64,000 nucleotides of DNA from Hyphomicrobiales bacterium. GTDB lineage: Bacteria; Pseudomonadota; Alphaproteobacteria; Rhizobiales; Rhizobiaceae. The notes beneath the pieces are model-generated. The model worked only from the letters and a program-made list of their open reading frames with translations. It made no database searches and was not told the DNA's origin. Numbering within the stretch: position 1 is the first letter of the stretch; every line of letters begins with the position of its first letter. The position numbers and the translations under genes were made by a program. Shown one piece after another: positions 25,430 to 34,611 of the stretch. The stretch lies in the NCBI GenBank assembly GCA_900472675.1, contig UCJA01000009.1, forward strand, positions 1 through 64,000. The letters are read 5' to 3'.

Positions 25430-26302
25430 TTACTTCTTGTCGAGACGGGCGAGCAGGGACGACGTGTCCCAGCGCTTGCCGCCCATCTGCTGAACGTCCC
25501 CGTAGAACTGGTCGACCAGGGCCGTGACCGGAAGCCGCGAGCCGTTGCGACGCGCCTCCGTCAGCACGATATCGAGGTCCTTGCGCATCCAGTCAACCGC
25601 AAAGCCGAAGTCGTATTTCCCGGCGTTCATCGTCTTGTAGCGGTTTTCCATCTGCCACGAGCCGGCAGCCCCCTTGGAGATCACCTCGATGACCTTTTCG
25701 ATGTCGAGGCCGGCCTGCTTGCCGAAGTGAACGGCTTCCGCCAGGCCCTGGACCACGCCGGCGATGCAGATCTGGTTCATCATCTTGGTCAGCTGCCCCG
25801 ATCCCACAGGACCCATCAGCCCGACCATGCGCGCATAGCCGTCGATCACCGGCCGGGCCTTTTCGAAGTTTTCCTCGTCGCCACCGCACATGACGGTCAG
25901 CACACCGCCCTCGGCACCGGCCTGTCCGCCGGACACCGGCGCGTCGATAAAGCCGATGCCCTTTTCCTGGGCCGCAGCCTCCAGTTCGCGTGCCACCTCG
26001 GCGCTGGCCGTGGTGTTGTCGATCAGGATGGCGCCGGCCTTCATGCCCGAAAGCACGCCCGTTTCGCCCAGTGTCACCGAGCGCAGGTCATCGTCATTGC
26101 CCACGCAGGTAAACACGAACTCCGCATCCCGGGCTGCCTCGGCCGGGGTCGCGGCTGCCTTGCCGCCGAACTTTGCAACCCACTCGTCCGCCTTGGCAGA
26201 CGTGCGATTGTAGACGGTAACGTCATGGCCGCCCTTCTGCTTGAGATGTCCCGCCATGGGGAAACCCATTACGCCCAACCCGATGAATGCCACCTTCGCC
26301 AT
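25430..26302 (-). CDS. NAD(P)-dependent beta-hydroxyacid dehydrogenase (HIBADH/GarR family)
   Basis: This is a 290-residue enzyme of the 3-hydroxyisobutyrate/tartronate semialdehyde reductase family. The dinucleotide-binding motif FIGLGVMGFPMAGHL opens the protein, the substrate signature DAPVSGGQAGAEGG lies near residue 120, and the catalytic lysine is in GQLTKMMNQ near 170. The arginine/asparagine pattern YNRTSAK after strand two suggests NADP(H) preference, which is inference. It oxidises a beta-hydroxyacid to a semialdehyde or the reverse. The gene is monocistronic, divergent from the sulfonate operon 274 bases away. Confidence 0.9.
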   Translation of the reverse strand: MAKVAFIGLGVMGFPMAGHLKQKGGHDVTVYNRTSAKADEWVAKFGGKAAATPAEAARDAEFVFTCVGNDDDLRSVTLGETGVLSGMKAGAILIDNTTASAEVARELEAAAQEKGIGFIDAPVSGGQAGAEGGVLTVMCGGDEENFEKARPVIDGYARMVGLMGPVGSGQLTKMMNQICIAGVVQGLAEAVHFGKQAGLDIEKVIEVISKGAAGSWQMENRYKTMNAGKYDFGFAVDWMRKDLDIVLTEARRNGSRLPVTALVDQFYGDVQQMGGKRWDTSSLLARLDKK

Positions 26303-26576
26303 GCCGACCTCCAGATTTCGTGTGCGAGAGACCTAGAACAAACCGGGCTTTGGCGAAAGGCGGATTGGGCCGAAAAACGCCCCCTCGGCAGACGGTTTCC
26401 ATCGTCGCGGAGAAATATGTTTCGCTGGGGCTACTTCAGGGGAATGAATTGCTCCCGAAGGCGCGCAGGTCGAAACGCACGATTGTCGACTGGATCGATA
26501 GAGTATGGGAGCTTTTCTCCATGCGGTGATCGGCGGGACAAGCAGCCGGTGCCGCCTCAAGGAGAGGGCGACGACC

Positions 26577-27542
26577 ATGGCGACACGCAGACAGACTTTG
26601 GGATTGATCGCCGCGGCCGCGGCCGCGGCATTCCTGCCAGGCATGGGCAAGGCGAGGGCCGCCACCAGCGAGTTTCGCATCGGCTGGCAGAAGAACGGCG
26701 TACTCGCGCTCGCCAAGAGCCAGGGCGCGCTCGAAAAGCGCCTTGCCGATCGTGGCATCAAGATCAGCTGGTCGGAATTCACATCCGGGCCGCCGCTTCT
26801 GGAAGCGCTCGGTGCGGGTGCGCTCGACTTCGGTCCGACCGGTGACGTGCCGCCGCTGTTTGCGCAGGCGGCCCGTGGTAACCTGCTTTACGTCGGCACC
26901 TACCGCGGCAGCTCCGAGGGTTCGGCCATCCTCGTCCACAAGGATTCGCCGATCAAGGAGATCGCCGATCTGAAAGGCAAGAAGCTCGCCTTCAAGCGTG
27001 GCTCCAGCGCCCATAACGTCGCGGTCAAGATCCTGCGCAAGGGCGGCCTAAAACCGGACGATGTCACGCTGGTGGATCTCGCCCCGCCGGATGCCGCAGC
27101 CGCCTTCAAGAATGGCTCAATCGACGCCTGGTCGATCTGGGATCCCTATACGGCGATTGCCGAGAACGACCCGCAGACACGCGTACTGATCACCGCAGAC
27201 GGCATTGTGCCGGCCTGGAGCTACTATCTCGCCAATGGCGATTTCACCGCCAGCAATGGCGACATCATCGTCGAGGTGCTCGACGAGCTGAAGAAGGTGG
27301 GCATCGCCGCCCAGGGCAATCTCGAGCAGACGGCCAAGGACATCTCCTCCATCACCGGCGTACCGCTGGAGATCACCCGCAAGACGCTGGCGCGCAACAA
27401 GGCCGATCTGGGTGCCATCTCGACCCTTCCGGACGAGGCTATCGCCTATCAGCAGGCGCTCGCCGACGAGTTCTACGAACTCAAGATCATCCCGAAGAAG
27501 CTCGCCATCGCCGACATCGTCTGGCGCCCCAAGCAGAGCTGA
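26577..27542 (+). CDS. ssuA: Aliphatic sulfonate ABC transporter substrate-binding protein
   Basis: SsuA is the periplasmic binding protein for alkanesulfonates. The 321-residue protein starts [21 protein letters not shown], a Tat-like or Sec signal with an Ala-rich core and a cleavage site near ARAAT. The mature part begins [19 protein letters not shown] and has the NMT1/SsuA-like fold with [17 protein letters not shown] and [17 protein letters not shown] 26577 follows the Shine-Dalgarno region ggagaggg at a suitable distance. It heads an ssuA-ssuD-ssuC-ssuB cluster for uptake and desulfonation of sulfonates as a sulfur source. No ssuE flavin reductase is present in the window. Confidence 0.92.
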   Translation: MATRRQTLGLIAAAAAAAFLPGMGKARAATSEFRIGWQKNGVLALAKSQGALEKRLADRGIKISWSEFTSGPPLLEALGAGALDFGPTGDVPPLFAQAARGNLLYVGTYRGSSEGSAILVHKDSPIKEIADLKGKKLAFKRGSSAHNVAVKILRKGGLKPDDVTLVDLAPPDAAAAFKNGSIDAWSIWDPYTAIAENDPQTRVLITADGIVPAWSYYLANGDFTASNGDIIVEVLDELKKVGIAAQGNLEQTAKDISSITGVPLEITRKTLARNKADLGAISTLPDEAIAYQQALADEFYELKIIPKKLAIADIVWRPKQS

Positions 27543-27597
27543 CGTCTCGGCCACTCGATCCGGCCATGAGCCGGCATTTCAATCAGGGATACTCCGC

Positions 27598-28770
27598 ATG
27601 ACCAGCCCATCCAAACCCATCGACTTTCTGTGGTTCATTCCGACAGCCGGCGACGGCAGCTATCTCGGCGGATCTGAGCTGAACCGCGCACCAGACCACC
27701 GCTATCTAAGGGAGATCGCCCAGGCAGTCGACCGGCTCGGCTATTCGGGCGTGCTCCTGCCGACCGGCGTCTCCTGCGAGGAATCCTTCGTGACGGCGGC
27801 AGCGCTTGCGCCCTTCACCGAAAGGCTGAAGTTCCTGGTCGCCATCCGCCCGGGAACCGCGTCGCCGGCCTATTACGCAAGGCTTGCCGCCGCCCTGGAC
27901 CGTGTGTCCAACGGCCGCCTGCTTCTCAACATCGTGGTGGGCGGAAGTCCCAAGGAACTGGCCGGCGACGGCATCTTCCTGGAGCACGACGAGCGCTACG
28001 CGCATGCCGAGGAGTTCTTCAAGGTCTGGGAAGACCTCGTCACCACCGGCCATGCGGATCTTGATGGCAAGCATATCAAGGCAAAGGATGCCCGCCTCGG
28101 CTTTCCGACCGTGCAGCAGCCGCGCCCGCCGCTCTATTTCGGCGGCTCCTCGGATGCCGGCATCGACTTCTTTGCCGGCCGCGCCGACACCTACCTGACC
28201 TGGGGCGAGCCGCCGCAGCAGGTGGAGGAAAAGATCAAGGCCGTGCGGGCCGCGGCAGATGCCCGGGGCAGGGAGGTCAGCTTCGGCATACGCCTGCACT
28301 TCATCGTTCGCGAAACCGACGAAGAGGCGTGGGAAGCGGCCGATCGCTTGATCTCCAAGCTCGACGACGAGACCATCGCCAAGGCGCAGACCAATTTCGC
28401 CACCAACTCCGACTCGGTTGGCCAGAGGCGCATGGCGGCGCTGCACGGCGGACGACGCGACAAGCTGGAGATCTCGCCCAACCTCTGGGCCGGCATCGGG
28501 CTTGTCCGTTCCGGCGCGGGAACGGCGCTGGTCGGCTCGCCGAAGACAGTGGCAGCCCGGCTGCGGGAATACCAGGCGCTCGGCATCGAGACGGTGATCG
28601 GCTCCGGCTACCCGCATCTGGAGGAAGCCTACCGGGTAGCGGAACTCCTGTTCCCGGAACTAGGGCTTGCCCGCGAGGAACAGCGCACGAGCTTCGACAG
28701 CGAGTTCGGCGGGCCACGGGTGTTTTCCGGGGGTGGGCACGAGGCGGTGAGAGCCGTTTCCGCCTCCTGA
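27598..28770 (+). CDS. ssuD: FMNH2-dependent alkanesulfonate monooxygenase
   Basis: SsuD cleaves alkanesulfonates to aldehyde and sulfite using FMNH2 and oxygen. The 390-residue protein has the bacterial luciferase-like TIM-barrel. It shows [17 protein letters not shown] at the N-terminus, [16 protein letters not shown] near residue 50, [20 protein letters not shown] near 85, and [15 protein letters not shown] near 118, all typical of SsuD. The enzyme needs FMNH2 from a reductase that is not encoded nearby. It lies 55 bases after ssuA and 94 bases before ssuC; that second gap holds a long hairpin. Confidence 0.94.
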   Translation: MTSPSKPIDFLWFIPTAGDGSYLGGSELNRAPDHRYLREIAQAVDRLGYSGVLLPTGVSCEESFVTAAALAPFTERLKFLVAIRPGTASPAYYARLAAALDRVSNGRLLLNIVVGGSPKELAGDGIFLEHDERYAHAEEFFKVWEDLVTTGHADLDGKHIKAKDARLGFPTVQQPRPPLYFGGSSDAGIDFFAGRADTYLTWGEPPQQVEEKIKAVRAAADARGREVSFGIRLHFIVRETDEEAWEAADRLISKLDDETIAKAQTNFATNSDSVGQRRMAALHGGRRDKLEISPNLWAGIGLVRSGAGTALVGSPKTVAARLREYQALGIETVIGSGYPHLEEAYRVAELLFPELGLAREEQRTSFDSEFGGPRVFSGGGHEAVRAVSAS

Positions 28771-28785
28771 AACCCTGGAAAGCGT

Positions 28786-28819
28786 TCCCGGTGGGAGCGA
28801 ACGTTCGCTCCCGCCGGGG
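28786..28819. repeat. Palindromic hairpin between ssuD and ssuC
   Basis: A perfect 20-bp palindrome (28793-28812, gggagcgaac and its complement) is extended by further pairs to 28786-28819, giving a stem of about 17 bp with two G-U pairs. No U run follows, so it is more likely an mRNA processing or stability element than a terminator. Confidence 0.7.
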
Positions 28820-28864
28820 CGCTGAAACGGCGCGCAACCACATCGTCAAACCTGGAGGACAGGC

Positions 28865-29707
28865 ATGACCACGTTCGAGACTTTCGCAGGAACGCCTAAA
28901 ACCGCGATCCAAAAGCGGCCAGTGCGCCTGCCGTCGCTGTCGCGCGATGCAGTCCTTCCCTATCTCCTGCCGGCCCTGCTGGTGGTCGTCTGGCAGGTCG
29001 GCTCCGCAACGGGCTGGATTTCCGACCGCATCATGCCGTCGCCGACAGCCGTGCTTCGAGCGTTCTGGGAGACGGCCTCCTCCGGTGCGCTTGCCAACGA
29101 CATTGCGGTGAGCGGCGCCCGCGCGCTTGCGGGCCTTCTGGTGGGCGGCTCGATCGGCTTTCTGCTGGGGCTGGCGAACGGCGTGTCGAAGTTGTCGGAA
29201 CAGTTGACCGACACCACGCTGCAGATGCTGCGGACCATTCCGCATCTGGCCCTGATCCCGCTGGTCATCCTCTGGTTCGGCATCGGCGAGGAGGCAAAGC
29301 TCTTCCTGACCTCGCTCGGCGTGCTCTTTCCCATCTACCTCAACACCTACCACGGGGTGCGCAACGTTGACCGCGACCTGCTCGAGATGGGCCGCATCTA
29401 CGGCATGAGCGGCTGGACGCTGTTCCGCAAGGTCATCTTCCCCGGCGCTCTGCCGTCGATCTTCGTTGGCCTACGCTATGGCCTCGGCATCATGTGGCTG
29501 ACGCTGATCGTGTCGGAATCCATCGCCGCCTCCTCAGGGATTGGCCACATGGCGAACAACGCCCGCGAATTCATGATGACCGATGTCGTGGTGCTCGCCC
29601 TGCTGATCTACGCAGGGCTGGGAAAACTCGCCGACGTGGTGGCGCGTGCCCTGGAACGCCGTGCGCTCGCCTGGAATCCCGTCTACCAGACGCAGAAGGA
29701 GGTCTGA
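28865..29707 (+). CDS. ssuC: Aliphatic sulfonate ABC transporter permease
   Basis: This is a 280-residue inner-membrane permease of the SsuC/TauC group with about six membrane segments. The ATPase-contact (EAA-like) loop reads [20 protein letters not shown] near residue 175, followed by [20 protein letters not shown]. It would pass sulfonate from SsuA across the membrane, energised by SsuB. Its stop codon overlaps the ssuB start by one base (TGATG), indicating tight coupling. A Shine-Dalgarno (ggagg) sits just before ATG 28865. Confidence 0.93.
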   Translation: MTTFETFAGTPKTAIQKRPVRLPSLSRDAVLPYLLPALLVVVWQVGSATGWISDRIMPSPTAVLRAFWETASSGALANDIAVSGARALAGLLVGGSIGFLLGLANGVSKLSEQLTDTTLQMLRTIPHLALIPLVILWFGIGEEAKLFLTSLGVLFPIYLNTYHGVRNVDRDLLEMGRIYGMSGWTLFRKVIFPGALPSIFVGLRYGLGIMWLTLIVSESIAASSGIGHMANNAREFMMTDVVVLALLIYAGLGKLADVVARALERRALAWNPVYQTQKEV

Positions 29708-30564
29708 TGTTGATCGCCCCCTACCAGCACCCGCTCGCTTTCATTGCACCCCTCGAGACCGAGCTGGACCCGCCGGCGACCAGGGCCACGGTGCCGCAGA
29801 GCGAGGCCCGGCATGAGACTCCCGCCCAGCCACAACCGGTGGCGCTGCGGCTCCGCAACGTCGAGAAGCGCTTTGGCGACAACCGCGTCCTGCGCGGCAT
29901 CGACCTCGATCTGGAGGCCGGCCAGTTTCTCGCTATCGTCGGCAAGAGCGGCTGCGGCAAGAGCACGCTGCTGCGCCTGCTGACCGGCCTCGATACCCCG
30001 ACCGACGGCCACATCGGCTTCCTGGATGGGGACGGGCGCGAGATGACCAGTAATGCTCGCATCGTCTTCCAGGAGCCGCGGCTGCTGCCCTGGTTCGACG
30101 CCGCCGACAATGTCGCAGTGGGGCTGGGGCCGACCACCTCCAAGGTCGTCGCGCGGCAGCTTGCGGAAGCCGCACTCGGCGACGTACAGCTGGCGGAAAA
30201 GGCAGGTGAGTGGCCGTCGAAACTGTCGGGCGGCCAGCGGCAGCGGGTATCGCTGGCCCGGGCGCTGGTCAGCCGCCCCGGTCTTCTCGCCCTCGACGAA
30301 CCGCTGGGCGCGCTCGATGCCCTGACCCGCATCAGCATGCAGAAACTCTTGAGCCGCGTCTGGCGCGAGCTGGGCGCAACGGCGGTGCTCGTCACCCACG
30401 ACGTGGCGGAGGCGGTGCATCTGGCCGATCGGGTGATTGTGCTGGAAGAGGGCCGCATTACGCTTGACCTCCCGGTGCCGCAGCCGCATCCGCGCCGCCA
30501 CGGCGATCCGGAGCTGGCGAAACTCGAAGGCCGCCTGCTGGCCGCCATCCTCGGCGAGGCCTGA
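29707..30564 (+). CDS. ssuB: Aliphatic sulfonate ABC transporter ATP-binding protein
   Basis: This is the 285-residue ATPase of the sulfonate importer. It has Walker [11 protein letters not shown] near residue 79, the Q-loop [10 protein letters not shown] near 120, the signature [15 protein letters not shown] near 176, and Walker [13 protein letters not shown] near 195. About 48 Pro/Ala/Glu-rich residues precede the first conserved strand ([11 protein letters not shown]); this extension is longer than in E. coli SsuB. ATG 29707 overlaps the ssuC stop by one base. It ends the ssu cluster. Confidence 0.93.
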   Translation: MLIAPYQHPLAFIAPLETELDPPATRATVPQSEARHETPAQPQPVALRLRNVEKRFGDNRVLRGIDLDLEAGQFLAIVGKSGCGKSTLLRLLTGLDTPTDGHIGFLDGDGREMTSNARIVFQEPRLLPWFDAADNVAVGLGPTTSKVVARQLAEAALGDVQLAEKAGEWPSKLSGGQRQRVSLARALVSRPGLLALDEPLGALDALTRISMQKLLSRVWRELGATAVLVTHDVAEAVHLADRVIVLEEGRITLDLPVPQPHPRRHGDPELAKLEGRLLAAILGEA

Positions 30565-30709
30565 GCGGCCCCAACCTGTCGCGGAGGCTTTTCTCTCCCG
30601 AAGCAGACGGTCGTCAAGATCTAGTCCATCAGGCTGCACTTCTGACTACCCATATTGGTCAACACCAGTCATGTATGGCGGGTTCGACAGGGGATTCGGG
30701 GGAAAGCAG

Positions 30710-32704
30710 GTGCCGCACGATACGCCACTCATATCGACCATCGTAGGCGGCCTCGTGCTGGCGTTCATTTTCGGCGCCATCGCGCACCGTTTCAAGATGC
30801 CGCCGCTGGTGGGTTATCTGTTTGCCGGCATCCTCGTCGGTCCCCATACACCCGGCTTCGTTGCGGACCAGAATCTGGCGCCGGAACTGGCCGAGATCGG
30901 CGTCATCCTGCTGATGTTCGGCGTTGGCCTGCACTTCTCACTGAAAGACCTTTTGTCCGTGCGAGGCGTCGCAGTACCGGGCGCGATTGTGCAGATCGGC
31001 TTTGCCACCCTGCTTGGCTGGGGTCTGTCCTGGCTGATGGGCTGGTCGCTGGGCGGCGGCATGGTCTTCGGTCTCGCCCTGTCTGTCGCCTCCACCGTGG
31101 TTCTCCTGAAGGCGCTGCAGGAGCGGCGGCTTGTGGAGACGGTGCGCGGCAAGATCGCCGTCGGATGGCTGATCGTGGAAGACCTCGCCATGGTGCTGGC
31201 GCTGGTGCTGATCCCGGCGCTGGCCAGCATGGGCGGCGACACTACGCATGCCGATCCCCTGGCGGTCATGGTGGCCCAGATGCTGGATATCGAGCTCGGC
31301 ATCCTCGGCATTATTGCGATCACCCTGCTCAAGGTTGCCGCCTTCCTCGGCATCATGCTGGTGATCGGCCGCCGCGTCATTCCCTGGATCCTGCACCGCA
31401 TCGCCCACAGCGGCTCGCGCGAACTCTTCCGGCTCGGCGTGCTGGCGATCGCGCTCGGCGTCGCCTTCGGAGCCGCCAAGCTGTTCGGCGTGTCGCTGGC
31501 GCTCGGTGCCTTCTTCGCCGGCATGATCCTATCGGAAAGCGAGCTCTCCCACCGCGCCGCCCAGGAAAGCCTGCCGCTGCGCGATGCCTTTGCCGTGCTG
31601 TTCTTCGTCTCGGTCGGCATGCTGTTTGATCCGAACATCATCCTGTCTAATCCGCTGCCGCTGCTCGCCACGATCTTCATCATCGTGATCGGCAAGTCGT
31701 TTGCAGCCTTCGTGATCGTGCTTCTGTTCCGGATGACGATCCCGACCGCCCTGACGATTTCGGCCAGTCTGGCGCAGATCGGCGAGTTCTCCTTCATCCT
31801 GGCAGAGCTGGGCGTCGGGCTGAAACTCCTGCCCGAGGAAGGCCGCGACCTAATTCTTGCCGGCGCGATCATTTCGATCATGCTCAACCCGGTGATGTTC
31901 TATCTGAGCGATAAGCTCGCGCCGCGCCTCGAGGCCCAGTTGATCCGGGCGCCGGCGGGCGAGGGCGAGTCGGACATCGCCCATGTGGCGGGCGCTCATG
32001 CAGATGAAGCGGTGCCGGGGCAGGAAACCGGGACCGCCAAGGACAGCGATCCGGTCCTCACGACGGCCGGCCCGGACGGCGAACTCACCAACAGCCACCT
32101 GACCGGCCATGCCGTGGTCGTCGGCTATGGTCGCGTCGGCAGCATCGTGGTCGCTAACCTAAAGGCCTCCGGCATTTCCTTCCTCGTCATCGAGGATTCG
32201 GAAAACCGCGTGGAGGAACTGCTGAAGCAGGGCTTCGAGGTGATTGTTGGCAATGCGGCGTCGCCCCGCGTGCTGGACCTCGCCAACCTCAGCAAGGCAA
32301 AGAGCCTGGTCGTCGCCATTCCCAATGCCTTTGAAGCGGGCAATGTGGTGATGAAGGCGCGCCAGGTGAATTCGGCGCTGCTGGTGCTGTGCCGGGCCAA
32401 TACCGACGCAGAAATCGAGCACCTGGACAAGCTGGGCGCCGACCGCACCATCATGGGCGAGCGCGAGATCGCCTACGGCATGCTCCAGAGCCTAGACCAG
32501 GTGCACTACCGGACGGAAGGGCTGGAGGCCCTGCAGGGTCTTGATAACGGCAAGGATCAGGAAGCCACCGTCGCCGTGCCGCCGGAGCCCCGTGCCAGGC
32601 AGGCGGCAAACCCGGAGCCGATCGCAGACAGCGATAGGAGCAGGCAAGAGCCGGCGGCACCCTCCGACGTGGAGCCGCCGACGGAAACGCCCAGAAACAG
32701 CTAG
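30710..32704 (+). CDS. Cation/proton antiporter, YbaL/KefC-type (CPA2) with TrkA-N domain
   Basis: This protein of about 664 residues has an N-terminal Na+/H+-exchanger-like membrane domain of about 12 helices (PLISTIVGGLVLAFIFGAIA at the start, MPPLVGYLFAGILVGPHTPG near residue 25). A cytosolic TrkA-N/RCK domain follows with the Rossmann motif VVVGYGRVGSIVVANL near residue 467. The Pro/Glu-rich tail looks disordered. Such proteins export potassium in exchange for protons, gated by nucleotide or glutathione adducts. GTG 30710 (VPHDTPL) is preferred because homologues begin this way and it follows ggggga; ATG 30671 would add 13 residues. Confidence 0.9.
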   Translation: MPHDTPLISTIVGGLVLAFIFGAIAHRFKMPPLVGYLFAGILVGPHTPGFVADQNLAPELAEIGVILLMFGVGLHFSLKDLLSVRGVAVPGAIVQIGFATLLGWGLSWLMGWSLGGGMVFGLALSVASTVVLLKALQERRLVETVRGKIAVGWLIVEDLAMVLALVLIPALASMGGDTTHADPLAVMVAQMLDIELGILGIIAITLLKVAAFLGIMLVIGRRVIPWILHRIAHSGSRELFRLGVLAIALGVAFGAAKLFGVSLALGAFFAGMILSESELSHRAAQESLPLRDAFAVLFFVSVGMLFDPNIILSNPLPLLATIFIIVIGKSFAAFVIVLLFRMTIPTALTISASLAQIGEFSFILAELGVGLKLLPEEGRDLILAGAIISIMLNPVMFYLSDKLAPRLEAQLIRAPAGEGESDIAHVAGAHADEAVPGQETGTAKDSDPVLTTAGPDGELTNSHLTGHAVVVGYGRVGSIVVANLKASGISFLVIEDSENRVEELLKQGFEVIVGNAASPRVLDLANLSKAKSLVVAIPNAFEAGNVVMKARQVNSALLVLCRANTDAEIEHLDKLGADRTIMGEREIAYGMLQSLDQVHYRTEGLEALQGLDNGKDQEATVAVPPEPRARQAANPEPIADSDRSRQEPAAPSDVEPPTETPRNS

Positions 32705-32746
32705 CGAGGGCGGCCACCGCCATCGGAGGGGCCGCCTGCGCTCCGT

Positions 32747-33157
32747 TTAGAAGGGCTTGATTTCGGCCAGACAGACGATCACCACGGTCGATACGATGAT
32801 GATCGGAATGCCGGAGCGCACGAAGGCGGAAGGGTCGAGCTTGGGATCGGCTTCCATCTTGCGCAGCGCCGCCTGCTGCATGCCGTAGAGAGCCGAGAGA
32901 AGCAGCACGAACACCAGCTTGGCGTGCAGCCAGCCCTGGGCAAAGCCCACATAGCCGATCGCCAGCCACAGGCCGAAGATCCAGGCGCCGGCCAGCGCTG
33001 CCGTGGTGACGGTACGGTCGTATTTGCGCAGCACGGTGATCACCCCGACCCGGATGGTCGGTGGCACCATGCTGATGACGAAGGCATTGATCAGCATGCC
33101 GCCGATCAGCAGGAAGTCGGACAGGACGTGAAGCGCCTTGAGGACGAAATAGAGCAT
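32747..33157 (-). CDS. CopD/DUF2269-like integral membrane protein
   Basis: This 136-residue protein has four predicted membrane helices: FVLKALHVLSDFLLIGGMLI, TAALAGAWIFGLWLAIGYVG, KLVFVLLLSALYGMQ and IPIIIVSTVVIVCLAEI. The first helix with a histidine (KALHVLSDF) and the K-L-x-F-V-L-L-L helix resemble the small membrane families related to CopD and HemJ, which hold haem or handle copper. The match is at the level of layout, so the precise family is unsure. It stands alone on the minus strand between the antiporter and methyltransferase genes. Confidence 0.75.
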   Translation of the reverse strand: MLYFVLKALHVLSDFLLIGGMLINAFVISMVPPTIRVGVITVLRKYDRTVTTAALAGAWIFGLWLAIGYVGFAQGWLHAKLVFVLLLSALYGMQQAALRKMEADPKLDPSAFVRSGIPIIIVSTVVIVCLAEIKPF

Positions 33158-33274
33158 GGTCTGGAGCCTTGGCGAATGAGTGGAGAGGCGAAGGGATAGG
33201 TGTGTGAAACGGCACGGGCAGGGCGAACTCTGGATACACGACCCGCGCCTGCCGCTTTGTTTGCCGGCGAGACT

Positions 33275-34084
33275 CTAGCTCTTGCGCCGGGCGATGACCA
33301 GATGGCCGGGGCTCGGCTGGCCTTCCTGCATCCGGACGTTGATGTCGCTCACTTCCACGATCTCGAAGCCCGTATCGGCAAGCCGCTGGCGCAGGTAATC
33401 CTGCGAGTGCTGGAACCGCTGGTGCGGCCCGACCATGAAGGCGCGCTTTTCGCCTTCAATGACGCTTTCGGACGAAAATACAAGGATGCCGCCTGGCACC
33501 ATGTTTTCGGCTGCTCCGAAGAACAGGGGTTCGAGCGCACCCAGATAGGGCAGAACGTCGGTTGCCGTCACCAGGTCGAAGGGCTCGTCGTCATTGTCTT
33601 CCAAAAAATCCTCGAGCTCGGCCACATAGAGCGTCTCATAGACGTCCTTTTCGTGGGCAAGCTCCACCATGTTCTCGGAGATGTCGATCCCAGTGATATC
33701 CTCGACCATGTCGCGCAGCGCGCCGCCGGTCAGGCCCGTGCCGCAGCCAAGGTCCAGCATCCGCTTAAACGGACCGAGTTCCAGAGCCTGGAGGCGCTGG
33801 CGCACCATCACCGGCACGGCGTAGCCGAGCTGCTCGACGAGAATATCTTCGAAACTGGCGGCATGCTGGTCGAACAGGGTTTCCACATAGGCATCGGGCG
33901 CCTTGGGCGGAGCCTCTCCCCGGCCCATGGACGCAATACGCACAGCCGCGCCACCGTGATCCTCGGGATCGATCGCGAGAACATCCTCGTAGGCCTTGAC
34001 GGCCGCGTCGATATCGCCCGCTTTTTCCAGCGCCAGTGCCCGGTTGTAGGCCTCGGCCAGGGCGTCCTCGTCGATCTTCTTCAT
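33275..34084 (-). CDS. Class I SAM-dependent methyltransferase with N-terminal TPR-like repeat
   Basis: This is a 269-residue protein. Residues about 5-45 look like a single tetratricopeptide unit (LAEAYNRALALEKAGDIDAA, then VLAIDPEDHGGA). The methyltransferase domain follows with motif I MLDLGCGTGLTGGALRD near residue 115 and motif II ITGIDISENMVELA, then post-motif DLVTATDVLPYLG. Substrate is unknown; the TPR part suggests protein binding. ATG 34084 (MKKIDED) is chosen over 34120. It is monocistronic or loosely linked to usg upstream. Confidence 0.88.
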   Translation of the reverse strand: MKKIDEDALAEAYNRALALEKAGDIDAAVKAYEDVLAIDPEDHGGAAVRIASMGRGEAPPKAPDAYVETLFDQHAASFEDILVEQLGYAVPVMVRQRLQALELGPFKRMLDLGCGTGLTGGALRDMVEDITGIDISENMVELAHEKDVYETLYVAELEDFLEDNDDEPFDLVTATDVLPYLGALEPLFFGAAENMVPGGILVFSSESVIEGEKRAFMVGPHQRFQHSQDYLRQRLADTGFEIVEVSDINVRMQEGQPSPGHLVIARRKS

Positions 34085-34196
34085 CGCATATCCTCGTTTT
34101 GCACGGGGATTTAAGCGCATATTTGCCGTTTGTCCATCGGACGGAACCGCTGGAACGGCATCGAAGACGGGTCTTCCCGATCGCTTTTCGCCAGGA

Positions 34197-34460
34197 TCAG
34201 TGAACGATGATTTCGCCCTTCACCGAACGCCATTCGGCAGCCGAGATCAGCTTGCGGTGGACGTAGCGGACCGAATGCAGCGGCCCGTCCAGCGTCTCCT
34301 GCCAGAACTTCAGGAACCCCTTCATCTCCGGGAATTCCGGGGCGAGGTCGTAGCTCTGCCAGACAAAGGTCTGCAGCAGTGTGGGGTGGTCTGGCATGCG
34401 GTAGAAGATTTCCGCGGTGGTGAGGCCATATCCGCGCAGCATTTTTTCCATCTCAGACAT
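34197..34460 (-). CDS. usg: Usg family protein
   Basis: This is an 87-residue protein matching the Usg-like family of alphaproteobacteria: LRGYGLTTAEIFYRMPDHP, then QTFVWQSYDLAPEFPEMKGF, then LDGPLHSVRYVH. The function is unknown; in several species the gene name comes from its location near trpF/lysine genes rather than an activity. The upstream region carries a perfect TTAA-N7-TTAA site 64 bases before the start, which suggests CtrA control. It is separated from the amino-acid permease operon by a hairpin. Confidence 0.88.
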   Translation of the reverse strand: MSEMEKMLRGYGLTTAEIFYRMPDHPTLLQTFVWQSYDLAPEFPEMKGFLKFWQETLDGPLHSVRYVHRKLISAAEWRSVKGEIIVH

Positions 34461-34523
34461 CAGCGGTTCCCGTTGTTCTTGGCCGGCGCTTTTTGCGCTC
34501 TTCCCAAGGGGAACATGACACGC

Positions 34524-34539
34524 TTAACGCGCAGTTAAC
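34524..34539. promoter_or_regulatory. Consensus CtrA-binding site upstream of usg
   Basis: TTAA at 34524-34527, seven bases, TTAA at 34535-34538 and a following C match the published CtrA consensus TTAA-N7-TTAAC exactly. The motif is palindromic in its core, so it can be read on either strand. It lies 64 bases upstream of usg on the minus strand, and the permease gene on the other side ends toward it, so usg is the only promoter-side neighbour. Confidence 0.6.
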
Positions 34540-34579
34540 AACTGCCGCTTAAGCAGGATTTCGTAATGGAAATCAGGCG

Positions 34580-34611
34580 GTTAGCAGCAGGTCATTAAGA
34601 CTGCTGCTAAC
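34580..34611 (-). terminator. Inverted repeat at the end of the amino-acid permease operon
   Basis: Arms gttagcagcag (34580-34590) and ctgctgctaac (34601-34611) form a perfect 11-bp stem with a ten-base loop. The right arm overlaps the stop codon of the permease gene (34607-34609). No U run follows on the minus strand, so it may be a Rho-independent terminator of weak type or an mRNA 3'-stabilising stem. Confidence 0.55.
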
